Positions 21,546 through 33,666 of a stretch of DNA of 64,000 nucleotides are shown piece after piece; within the stretch, counting starts at the first letter, position 1, and each line of letters opens with the position of its first letter. Origin of the DNA: Paragonimus westermani. Taxonomy: Eukaryota > Platyhelminthes > Trematoda > Plagiorchiida > Troglotrematidae. The position numbers were made by a program, and so were the translations under genes. The notes below the pieces were generated by a model. It saw only the letters and a list, made by a program, of their open reading frames with translations, did not search any database and was not told the DNA's origin. The stretch spans positions 186,001-250,000 of the forward strand of contig QNGE01000408.1 in NCBI GenBank assembly GCA_008508345.1. The letters are read 5' to 3'.

Positions 21546-22889
21546 AAGCGAACTTTTAGTCAACAACCGAAAAATTTGTGCCCGTTGGTCCAGCTTGTTT
21601 CGTGTTCAAGTTTTTTAAACGAAAACGTATTTATAATAAAGTTTTTTTAACCATTTATTTATCACAGCTTGTTTCACCCCAATCACAAACGATTTTTGAC
21701 AAAAATTCATATCTTACTTTGAATTAAGTACCGTGCATTATTTACCACAAATCTGCTTTCTCATGAAACATATTAACCGAGAACAGTGATCTCAGAAGGA
21801 AAATTTCCTAATGAAGGGCATTGCTGAAAAGACAGAACCGTTGTGTAATTTATCCCGGGACAGTTCGGCAATGAAGCAATACGTCCAGAGGAGACACATC
21901 CAGGACTTGCGTCATCCTACGATGAATAGTTTCAGTGGAAATAAATGTTATAAGTTTGTGCAATCTTGCTAACCAATTCGAAGGAGATAAGTGACTAAAC
22001 TTGTGCATTATGTGCTCAAGGGTTATATTCAAAATTGAGTTTATCTTGGCTTTGCGATAAAGTGAGCAAAACTCGGTGGAAATATCTCTCGAGATGTGGA
22101 TGATAAGAATTTTCATCTGCGTAAGGTTGACACATACAAGGATGAAAACAATTACCCACAGTTATAGGCTATCAAACGTTTTGTACGTCTTATATCCGTG
22201 TTCACAGTGCCAGCAAGGCGGTATTAGGAGAGATCCTTCTTCGTACTTACGATTCATGCCATTCTGATGGGACTTTCTACCAGTCAACAACCACTGTCGT
22301 CCAACAGATGAATTTTTTCGGTACACATTGTCTCAGGATGAATGGAACCCAGTGAACCAGTTGGGGGTGAATTGTCATGGGTTGGCTCATGAGTACGTTT
22401 GATGGTCAGGATCATAATTTATAGCTGGGCTCACCAGCTTTTGACGACTAAACGAGTAATGTGTTCAGACATAAATGTCATGCAAACAACACCTAAATTA
22501 CTCGTGCAAGTGAGCCGGCTGAAACACAAATGTCCCTCAACGGAGAAACAGGCACTTTATATACTGTGGTAAATACGAAGAACTTGAAGCAGGAATTTGT
22601 CATTTGTGTACTAACCTTATTGGAACTTTATTTAACCGCGGAAAATCCAAAAAGTCGGTAACGAGGAGTAATTTCCGGATTCTTATAGTTCTTACATCGA
22701 CGTGACTTCCAAATTGTTTAGAAGCTAAGAGCCTTACTTCGTACTAATTTCAAAAGTATAAGTTTTTTCTTTCTTGTCTACTGTTTTGACGTCAAAAACG
22801 CAGCTAAGACAACAAAACTGAATTATTCCCTTACTGTAAGATCTCCAATAATTTCTACACGTTTTCCGTACGTATTCGATTTGACTCAC
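21546..22889. other. Intron sequence, nothing recognised
   Basis: No exon or repeat recognised. Confidence 0.45.
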
Positions 22890-22940
22890 CATTAGCACAG
22901 TCACTGGAATTTGGATGGAAAGCTGTGTCGGAGGTGATGT
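22890..22940 (-). CDS. Possible 51-bp linker exon of the EGF gene
   Basis: Between an AGATAG acceptor and a GTGAGT donor there are 17 codons, phase 1 to phase 1, reading DITSDTAFHPNSSDCANG. Phase and donor match the other exons of the gene, and it would fall between the EMI-like and first EGF exons. A shorter version could start at the CACAG 17 bases further in. It contains only one Cys and no domain signature, and small exons like this arise by chance, so this is tentative. Confidence 0.3.
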
Positions 22941-25900
22941 CTATCTGATTTTGGATGGAGTGAATGTGTACACAAATTGGTTGGAATATGCTTAAAGTGG
23001 ATTGATTGATCACCGTAGGCACAATCAGATGTTATTGCTGTTCGACTTAGATTGACGCATTTAATCAGACAGCATCCACCAAGAGCTATATTTACACTAG
23101 CACGAAAGCAAATTACTTTTCGAAGAAGGCGACGATAGCTACTCAGTTCTGTTGTCAGTTCATTACTACGAATGCAAACCGTGAGGGTGATTTACACACA
23201 TCAATTTGTTAGTCATTCCTACATTGTCCATCCATGAAAATGAGTTCATTGGACCTCAGGGCTTTCTACTCATCAGAGACTCAAACACAAAGGTTGGAAC
23301 ATTGTCTGTTCAAATCAGATTATCTTGACGAAACCAGCACTGCTTGTGCATATGTTTGGAAACCATTAAACGAGTGCTATTGATGACCTGACAGCATCGC
23401 AGGGGCCATATTACGCTGTCTCACCGATTTTTACTCGTCCTAACTCTCACTCTCCCCATCTCCCGCCTCTTAAAAATGACAGTTACCTGGTCGTGCAAAC
23501 GCACATACCTACGCATGAACACGTTGGTCAAATAAGCGCTTCCAATTTGTTCATCCCTGGGTGGAGATCGGACTGACAAACTCCATTCCTATGCTTGTTT
23601 GTAGCGCCGACAAGGGGGCGCGAATAAATTCGATTTGGAAATCTGGAACTTAAATTAGGTTGCAAGCAGGTGATCCGAGGAAAGGCAAATTTGTGCAAGA
23701 ACACAAACATGACTTCTACAGTATTTTGGCAATCACATCTACCGCTGATGAGGCATGTATGGTTAAAACAGAGATGGTGTGAATAATTATGATGGATTTC
23801 CGTGATACAAGGCGCGGGCGTGCATTCCTTGATGCACTGACCACTTTAATTGCCTATTTTTAATTTAATTATTGAACAGGATGTAAAATGACTTACAAAG
23901 TATTAGTTCTGGCGACCCACGGTACTTCATAATTTTGCTCAAAACAAAAGATATGTTCAGAATATTTCTGTTTCCAGGCCGTTTCTTGTGATTTATAGCC
24001 ATTATTTCCAGCTGTCCGCCACTCTCATCAACGAAAACTATCTTTTGGCGCACGCAACGAGTGGTTCTCAAGTGCGGGGGGGTATTTCTTTCTGAGAATA
24101 AATGCTTAGTATACCGCACTGCGTGGCATAGACCTTTAGACATTCAGGTCTTTAGGTCAAATCTTTCTTCTTTTGTGGGTCTACTTTTACAAGAAACCGG
24201 CAGAAAATTTCACCGCATTCACGTTAGAGTGATCATTGGTGGGCATTGGTATCACGTGGTCTAGTGAGCAAAACTCCTACCGGATGACCTTTTGACCACA
24301 ATTCTTAGTTGTGTACAAGCCAAGGGTTAGCTAGCCACAAAGTTTGTAGATTGTTCACGAGTACATTTACTTATCTTGATGTCAACGTGTAGTCGTGGTG
24401 AAAATTTTCCGCCTTCGCTGTCAGTGTTGTTCCTTGCTCGATTGGGTCCATACGAAGCGTCACAAAGCTTTTCCTGTATGGTTCTGAGAAGTTTGTTTGT
24501 TCAACTAATACGACAAACCTCGACGCCCTGTAAAAACGTGTTTTTAGGAAACTGTTTCTTTTTGGAAGTTTTTCCCTTGGAAGTTACTATTTATTTTGTT
24601 CGGACTTGTTTGAAAGAAGGTACATACATTTTGATCCCTAGGATTCGCGGATAGCAACTGACTTATCTTAAGGCGCCGTGGCTATATTTATCCATTTAGA
24701 AATTCTATACCCTTGTAAACTAATTCATAGTTTGTTTCGGTCAAGCTGGTTATAAGCATATTGCTAAACTACAGGTCTTTAACTGAAGGTTCACTTGGTT
24801 GTTCAGTAAAAAACTCATGGGTTCCAGAGACTAGTTGATATTTATTCTGGTTAAAGGATCCAGTTCAAAGTTGACACATTCAATTCGTCCTTACTCTAAA
24901 CGACTACACTTATACTCAGTTAACACCCTTCTTCTCGTCCTAGTCACTGTCACCTTTCCCTACTTAGCCATCATTAATAACAATAAATGGGCGAATCACT
25001 GTGATGAGTGCTCTTCATACGACCGTAAGAAGAGGAGAAAACAGAGTTATAGTGCATGGAAACTTCGAGTGGCTAACGGGGTCAACTTGACGTCCTCAAC
25101 GTCCACACAGACTCTATTTGTCCAGCTGCTTATCCTTATCCGATAGATATCTTCGGCTAGAAATGACATTACTCACGAAACTTGACCTGATTAACCAGTG
25201 TTAACTTCAGCGCACCCTACCTTGAGCCCAAGTAGATTAGAAGGTCAGTAGCCCGTTGTAATAAAAAATGGACAGTTCTTGGTGTACCCATGATTACTTT
25301 ATTGACGATCAAGTGGCCTAAGCCAAAGTGTGGTTGACGTGACAAACTTCGGGTTAGCGGTCACAGTGTCTAACACAGTTGTTCAAATCAGCATAGTTTC
25401 AACGCCTTTATAAGTGATATTTTCTGATCCCGATTGTCACTGCTTACTCACTGATGTCATTCGACCACCCTGGTGGAAATTTCATTACGTTTTATCTCCC
25501 CGTCGTCCATTAGTCAAGTTTCTCAGCCACAGAGTTATGTTTGAATAATTCTGGCCTAATGATAAGTAACTGTTTGAAATAAACCCCTTTTAGGCGTGAT
25601 AAACGCCTAACTTTGTGGAAACTACCCGGGTATTAGGAACGCTAACTTCAATCTGTTCTAATGTTTCACACACAAAAACCTTCGATGTATTTTCTCCTTG
25701 GTTTGAAGATATCAGGTGGCGCTACAGAAATACAAGCAGGCAACTCTTGTGTTACAGCCCGAATCCCGTCTGCTCTAGGCTACTAGTTCAGTGAACAGCG
25801 ACTGTGAAGTATGGTTACGGCGCCCATGTTCAATGTAATATGCAAACCCACATGATTGCTTTTCAAGACGATTGGGGAATTAGTGAATCACAGATCGATA

Positions 25901-26175
25901 ATTCTATTCGTTTAGTCACAAACGTCCATACAACCCGCAGCCTAATTATGTCCACTATTTTTTAAAATCCATTTCTACGAAACTACGTTGCATATTGTTT
26001 GATCTCAGTGTTTTCCCACCCGACTTCGCTACTCAAAATCACATTTGAAATTTTACATTCTTCTTTCTGCTGAAATAATCGAAGACTTGGGTAGATGACC
26101 GTGACGCAACCGTATTCACAAGCGAATGTGGCTGAGAGTTCGCATAGGATGAGTCGATATTGTCTACTATGAACT
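22941..26175. other. Intron sequence, nothing recognised
   Basis: No feature with support. Confidence 0.45.
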
Positions 26176-26360
26176 CAGTGACACAGTGGCCGAATTGTTT
26201 ACCTCATAAAACCTTGGCTGTAGTTCAAATGAAGGATACACACCACTGATGAGGTCTAACATGTCTAACTTCGATCGTAAGACTTCTTTTACAAAGGGTT
26301 TTGCTGTGAAACGTACCGGTATGCGAAAGCCAACCAATATCTCTGACTGATGCCTGGAAC
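26176..26360 (+). mobile_element. Eroded SINE copy with retained CTGATGAG
   Basis: Head cagtgacacagtggccgaat with tttacctcat aligns with the 11417 SINE head. Then gttcaaat (B-box relic) and ggatacacaccactgatgag follow, matching the ribozyme entry. CTGATGAG is intact at 26246-26253, but stem II and the GAAA core are lost (ggtctaacatgtctaacttc). The body continues weakly to about 26360. Confidence 0.6.
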
Positions 26361-29300
26361 GAGAAATATATGAGGACCGAAATACGCCAGCGATAAAACG
26401 TGCAAACACGTGCTGCGAGAATATTATTTGGGGAGGTAGGTTTAACAGCATGCTGGGTGGGCTCCGTTATATTAATATCACCCTGGTCAAGTAGGCTTCC
26501 CTTTTGGTGTACAGCGAATGCGGTAAGTATAACGAATCTATTTTTTCTCTTACGATGGCACCACTCAGTTAACTGCCCGGTGGATATGAAAGATGTCAGA
26601 ACTCGCCCTACAAACAAATTTAGTTAACTCCGCGGGAGAACACGCCGGGAATCTGTATGTAAAAATGGGTCATCAGTTCCGAAACAGAACCATACTCATG
26701 AATGAACAGTGAGGGAGGACGGTTGTGAGGTTTGTCTGAATGAGACGAGTGAAGGGCCTGCTGACCGATGTTTAATTCAGCGGCGTGAGTTTTTCAATTG
26801 GGTTTATCATCATGAGTCGTTGACAGTGATATTGAAACCCTTCTGTAATCTGGCTATCGAAGAAATGAGTAACTCTGATTCACGAACACCTAGAGCTTTG
26901 TTTGAAAGGAACTCACTAACATAACAGAGAGAGAGCTTTCGCCATTTAGTGAAGTTTAGAAACTCAATCTGGTCAGCCTGGATGCATAATATTGATGAAG
27001 AAGCGATGCTGAAAGAATGAACGGTATACTTGGAACTTCCGGTTTCAGTGTAGTAAATTTGCTTCAAAAAATATTCAACTTTTGGGCCGGCACATTTGAA
27101 GTTTTCTTGTCTTTTCTATTAGGTTACATGTGACAGCCGGAAACATGTTTCAACGCTACACTGTCCACGCACGTGTCCAATAGAACAAAACCTCCGCTTC
27201 TAATTCGCAAGGCCGTTGTGATGCACAACTGGCTGGCAGGTACTTGCGATCTAAGCAGAACGGAAAATCTTTGAAGCAATAACTATGTAAACATGCCAAG
27301 ATCTATAGCTCTGTCGTTCGACTGATGATAGTTGCTTCATTTATGTTGGCTTCGCTCGCCAGAAGTAATCCGATGCGGTTTCCAGAGGTTAACTAAAAAA
27401 CGGAAAATAGGAATTCCTGCTAGTTCCTTCAATGGATCATCCAAAATAAACATATTTTTGTTGATTCCCAAAGAACAAGCATTCTTTTTTATCTGAATAG
27501 CAGTCAGTAACATCTTCACTTCAAAACTGGATAATGTGGAGTTAAAAGATAGTTAGCCATTTGAAAAAATGATACGGCCTTATTGTGTTACCTGAGGAAC
27601 ACAGGAATAAATTCTGGGTTTTAAAGACCTAGACTGGTCACTCGAAGGTTTGCCATTTTGAAACACATTTAAACTATCCATCTACCTGATGAATTCATAG
27701 GAGAACATAACCGTTAGTGGCTGAAAATCACTAGATGTGATTCAGGAAACTAAACTTTCGTGACATTGAGAAGGTAACTAGTAGAAATCACAATCTGAGA
27801 TGGAGTGTGTCTATCCACACTAGCAAGACATGAATAATTCACGAAACCAGACTATTTATTTTTGCTGTAATGACCACCTGGCCGCAATAGAAGGTCGAAT
27901 TCTGACCATCTCTAAACAAGAGACACAGTCATAGATGTTGTTGGTTGGACCGGAACAAAACACTTGTTTGAAAAAGTTCTGAAATGATAACAAATATGTT
28001 CAATCTAATCGTCAGTAGGACGTATTGTAATATTAGTGAGACGCCAATGAATAAAAGGTGTTAGCTTAAAAACTTTCCTGCAACCCATCTGCTTCTCCTT
28101 TATCCGGAATATCATTAAGTGGTCTGAGGGGCACACAGCAGACCCAAAACCTTCAAACAATGCACAAATCAAAGTTTAGTTTTGTTACTGATGAGTTACT
28201 CCAGATTTCAGCGTGTGTACCTTCCATACCAGCTGAGTTTGATTGTTCCCATCCTGTTCGGATAAAATTTTTGTAAATCCTGTTCCGAAATGCATGACTT
28301 AAGTTTCGCCGTTGCTGACGAGCAATTAGAGTGGAACGTTCGCATGCAGTAATTCTTTTGGATATTCTAACAAGTCAGACCACCATGCAGGCTTCACATG
28401 CACAGTGTCCCTGTAGCTGACTAGAAACTAGCCGATTTTCAGAAGATGCGCAGTTGGGTCTCTTCGGAAGCAGCGTTTTGTCTTCATTGCTTAATGAGTT
28501 CGATGGCTTCAATAGAACCGTTACCTTCTCATCGCCAGGTAGTCGACTTGAATTAACGCGAATTTTGCTGATTTAGTATTCACTTGGTCAGTGGTTTATT
28601 TTTACTAAAGATCCACCTACTAAGGGTTATGTGGGATTTTGGACAAGATGAGTACTTGAAAACATACTTGATGAGGCACAACGTCGAGCTCAGAGTGACT
28701 TTATCACAGATGCATTTCTGACTGCGAAGTACGCAGGCTGTAGATTCTCGCCAACCGCACTGCTCATACCATAAGTTGCCAAGACAAAAATATATGCACA
28801 AAGACGGTAGCTTGTGACAAGTTAACCAAATCTTTCCGCCGTGGACGAAAAACTTCCGCAGAATTAGATTCACCATTGTGGGTAACAGCAGCCCAGAAAT
28901 CGTAGAAGTCTTAGAAACTATAAAAGAAGTTTGCAAATAGTTTACTGAGAGATTATCATTCTAGTCTGTGGTCGTGCTCACAGTGAAATCTTGGGCAATA
29001 AAGATTGAGGCGCTTCTGCAACGAAGAGAACAGAAAATTCGAGGTGCATCTGCACGATATCCCCTTGACCATAAAGTTATGTGCTGAGTATGCTTAGAAG
29101 TGTCAATTCTGTAGGATTCACTTGTTTGAACTGTGCAAGAATCAGATGTCCAGATATTTGTGTTACTCTATTTAAACGGATTTGCCGTTTTTCTATTAAC
29201 CCTAATCGCAGTCTGTGCACACATTCGGAGTGACCTGAAATGGACTTACTTTTGAATTTTCACTTGCTCTGAATGACTTAGATTTGTAAGATTTAATACC

Positions 29301-32300
29301 GTGTTTACGGCATCTCAATTGCAAGTCTGTTTGCGTTACAGGTTGCCGATCGTTCAGTTGAAATGGTGTATAGGCTGTGAGGGACAATTGGACACGCTCA
29401 TCCTATTACAGAACATTAGTGATAGCTGCGGTCCAGGTTGATATTCCGTTGTACTAGTAGAATTGTTGTGATCTATGTCGAATACTACATGGAACGACGG
29501 AAAAGCTTCGTGCAGTCAGATGCTCTACCACACGTTTCTCATCGCTAGTTGAAGATTCTGTTTTGTCCAATTTTGATTAGTGCTCTATTGCTGAAATGCG
29601 AATGTTGTATTTTTTTCTAGTTAGCTCAGAATCTGCTAAACTTAAATGATCATGATGTTTGTCAGTGCTCGAATTCCAACATCGTTGCGGAAAACACTGT
29701 TACAGTCCATCAGCAAGTATGATATTTGGAATGGGGTCCAGATCACTTTCGCGGAGAGAACGGCAGATTTATAAGTGCGCGCAAATTCGAAATAGCAACT
29801 CGCCTACGGACACCGTGATATATTAACATTAAATGTCAGTATACAATGAAGTCTCATAAGAAACCAGTTTCACCGGTTGCTCGACGGTTGTTGATATGTC
29901 GACCTCAGTTAAAGTTGTTGCAAACCATTCCAATATGCTAAAGAACCAAAATTGAAGATCTCTTTTGTTCTTCACGGAAGTTGGCTATTACCCAAGACAT
30001 TCACTCTTTTACTTGCAAAAATACTCATTAATCAGTGTCATAGTTTTTGTCGTGGATCGACGTGTGGCTAATGTGACGGTCATTTTGCTTCATACTAAAT
30101 GTTGACATGTACCGTTTGTTAGACGTCGACCAGCATTATGTACTGGATATGATGCGGTAAAACCCATACAAAAGATACAATGTGCAACATGGATAGATTA
30201 ACAAACCCAAACGAAAAGTTCGACTGACTATCTAGGCAGAGTGAGTTGGCCCACTGATAGCGGGCGCTTGTTCATAATTCTACTGCCAACAACTATTTGT
30301 GATCACGGTAGGACAGACTGCTACTAGGACTGACCACACGCGGCATTTCTCAATGAAACTAATGAGGTTGTGACTCGGGCATTACAAATAATGTGACGAC
30401 CATCTGCCGAACAATACTCAGCCGTCTGTGGTCCAAATATCCCACAAAAATCGCAAACAAATAAGCCTAACTAAAACCCGAATTGTGGTTTTGGAATCTG
30501 TTAAGTTTTGTCAATAGCACGAAGAGTTAATGGGTTTTGACATGGCTGGCGGAAAAATGTTGAATTTTGCAAGTTTTGAAGCAAAGTAGTTAACGACAGT
30601 CCTTGTTGTGACAAAGGGAGAATGTATTTTCAAATGCAAACTACTGCAGCCTGCTATAACTACACAGTTTTAACTCTAAAATTGAATGCTGTGAAGGTTG
30701 TTGCTGTTTATTCATTTGGAAAATACCGTTAGTGGCAGAGGGTTGTGAAAAATTAGGACAAGGATTGAATCTTCGCAAAATATGCACCTTCTGGCATTCT
30801 AGTTTATGATTGACAATCTAAAAATCTACTCATAACGATATTCGTAAAAGACGACGGAGGGAACGGTAATAGTTGTTATCCTGACATTTTATCTTGACTG
30901 ATTCATTCTGGCAAATTTATCTCGAAACAATCCAGCCTAGGAATAGTTCATTTAAAGCAAATGGCTATGATGGATGGTTCACCCTGAAATGAATTCATTC
31001 ATCGAACTTTCGCCTGGAGACAAGGCAGGGGCCGTGGACTTGTAGGTGGATTAGTCAGAGTGCCAAGACAAACATGAGTGAGGACCATTCGCAGTACTGC
31101 CTCGTTGATGCAGCGCGTAAAAATAGACTACGTATGTCAGCTTTTGGTTATCTTCAAGCTGACATTCATCTGCTAATTGTCCGTTTTACTCTATTGCTAC
31201 CAAATAAAACGGTGCCCCGACAGACTTTCAGCCAGTGCTTTCAAAGTTTAAAACACTCACGTCTCGACAGAACTTCCAGCTGAAGTTTCGCGTCGGTTCA
31301 CGAAATTGGACGTTTAGGGCGTGTTTTCTGAAGATGCTTTTTCAGTACATATCTAACGATATCCACCGAGTTTGTGACCGTAAATACACATAAGCGTAGT
31401 TTTCCGTGTTACTTACAGAAGTATCCAATATTGTGGAGGAAACTCTTCCATTTTCATACTAGCCCTTTTCCGATTCTTTCAGCTGTAACTTCCCGTTGTT
31501 TTAGGTGAATGTTGTGTAATTCAACAAAAACGGCTGGTTTGTCAACTCCTGATTTCGGCGACATCTCAAAACAGATGACCACCGATCTCTACGTTTCGTC
31601 GCAAATGCAAAGAGGTACCAGTGAACTGCGAACCACATTCGATGATTGTCTTCATAGTAACTGAGGCGCTTGGACCCTGATAACAAGTGTGTACACACCA
31701 ATTGCTACTTGTAAATACTGTAGCAGACTGGTGGACGATAATGAAGAGAGATATGGTGAATTTTTAGCAGAAGATAACATTGTCGGTAGCTCAACTATTT
31801 TTGTGACTGTCGAAGACAATGTCTCGCTCAACTTGTGGTTAAAAACGACGTTAGTCTGATAACAAATTGATTTTAGTGACCTTCATGTTGTCGCGTTTTA
31901 TTCAAAGTGTCTGTGAATAACAGGCTTAGGTGGGCGCAAGATTACCGTACTAGTGCAATTTGTAATGTGTGTGATATTTCTAAGCTGGACAGAGAATATT
32001 AGTGAATAAATTCACATATCCTCAATATCATATCATTAAAGTAAGACCGCTATCAAATATCTTGAAAATATACCCGTGGTGTAATCTTAATGACAGCTAG
32101 TTTAGAGTTTTAAGTAGCACTGAGGAACGCGGTAGTTTATTGCGTTCTGTGTGACCTGGAACGCTGCAGAAAAACCTGCTATTTGTTTGCAATTTTTAGG
32201 CTGATTTCAGTACACCCGATGCTGGATTAGTGATATTTAGTTACAGGAGGCAGTCAACTAAGTTTGCCAATAATCAGTCAGGTAACTCTTTGTTTGAAAA

Positions 32301-33585
32301 AGGAAATTTACCTGAAAAAACAATGTGCTAATGTGCTGGAGAAGTGTCTTCGGTCAAACGGTGAAAGTCGACAGAGGAAGATAATGAGAAATACTCTCAT
32401 TGACTTTAAAAATATGTCGTGTGCTTTATAACTAACCATTACATTTTGGCACTTAAATTTGGATCTGTTCAGTTTGATGCTCACGTTCCAGATCAGGTTG
32501 TTATATTATTTGTGGACGAAATTGAGCTTCAGACAAAAAATCTTGAGATATCCAATTGATCACTTCAAAAAGTACACGACCAATATTGGTGATGCTTCAC
32601 TCCACGGATGAGCATCAACGCACACTCACTCTGTTGTCACTTAAGGCGCTTGTAGTTTCAGTCAGCAGAAATGGTTATTCTGAGGTAAGTTGCGACTACC
32701 TGAGGTCAACTATGAACATTACCACCGTGTTTCGGTCTAGTTGGATCCAAACTCTACTACACATATCAGCAACACAAGACCCATACAGTTAATCTGAGGG
32801 AGGAAAACGTGGAACGGCTCGATATGTATTCATGTGAGAATAAAGTGTTCATACCGGTTCCGGAGGACTGAAGTAGGTTAGAGAGGCGTCAGAACTCCTA
32901 CGGAGCCAGGATGAGCACTCATATGAAGTAACCAATGCTCCAGAAACAGCAGGGTTCGATCACATTACAAATTTTGCCGGTATAAAACCAGCTCAGTTAT
33001 AGGGGTCGAGTGAATCTAACTGCGCAAGGCACTCAGTACGGTGGGGTGCTAGCCTTAGCATAAGCAACGGGAAGCGACCTCGTCTTTGGTAATTACCATT
33101 CATGCGGTCAACACAATTTCATATTAACCCATGGTCATCCAACCAACAGCTTATTCCAAATTTCATTAATTGTTGCTTTCAAATTTATGGTGATGGGATC
33201 AGATATTCACTGAACGGGAGTTGATTAGTAACACTAACGTTTATCACCAGAATCTTCATCAAACTATCGGTACCTGATGAATTCGTGGGGAGAGACTAAA
33301 CAGTAATTGGAGAGAGTACATGACGTATAAAGGTCACGCGGGTTAAAACTGGAAATGAATTGCAGCAACGCAACAAAGGACGTTTGAGTATAGAGAGTTG
33401 TTTGCGTCACATATTTCTGAAAACAGCGCTGGACAGATGTGTAACAAGCTGGATATCCGTGGATCTGCGGATCATAAACCAACTTCAACATCGACCGGAC
33501 ATTAATAAGCATCAGAATGTGCCTAGTGATGTTTGCATTGCCCTCCATGAATTTTCACAATAGAAATGGTTCAAAAACGACTCAC
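26361..33585. other. Intron sequence, nothing firm
   Basis: About 7.2 kb. Open frames of up to 118 codons (for example 28580-28936, minus) lack domains and splice borders. Two short related stretches near 27.7 and 33.3 kb are noted separately in the findings. Confidence 0.4.
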
Positions 33586-33666
33586 TCGGTACGCAGCCAT
33601 CTTTTCCTGCCTGCTGTGTGAAACCCGGACAGCATTTGTACTGGTCCTTTTCTGCCGGCTGCAGTA
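33586..33666 (-). CDS. EMI-domain end exon of an EGFL7/MEGF6-like gene
   Basis: This 81-bp exon (27 codons), phase 1 to phase 1, has acceptor ATTACAAATCAG and donor GTGAGT. The peptide contains DQYKCCPGFTQQAGKDGC and ends VP. YxCCPGF with a later Cys is the C-terminal signature of EMI domains (family pattern YRCCPGW), which sit at the N-terminus of secreted matrix proteins such as EGFL7, MEGF6 and emilins. The EGF exons follow downstream on the same strand in matching phase. Earlier EMI exons and a signal peptide should lie above 33.7 kb and were not found. An alternative start at the nearer CTGCAG would give phase 0. Confidence 0.65.

Noticed and set aside
23260..23275. ctcatcag at 23268, possible antisense hammerhead
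   Set aside because: No gtttcg core or paired stems at the expected distance on the minus strand.
28580..28936. 118-codon frame on the minus strand with several Cys
   Set aside because: Cysteine spacing fits no EGF or EMI pattern and no splice sites frame it; likely chance.
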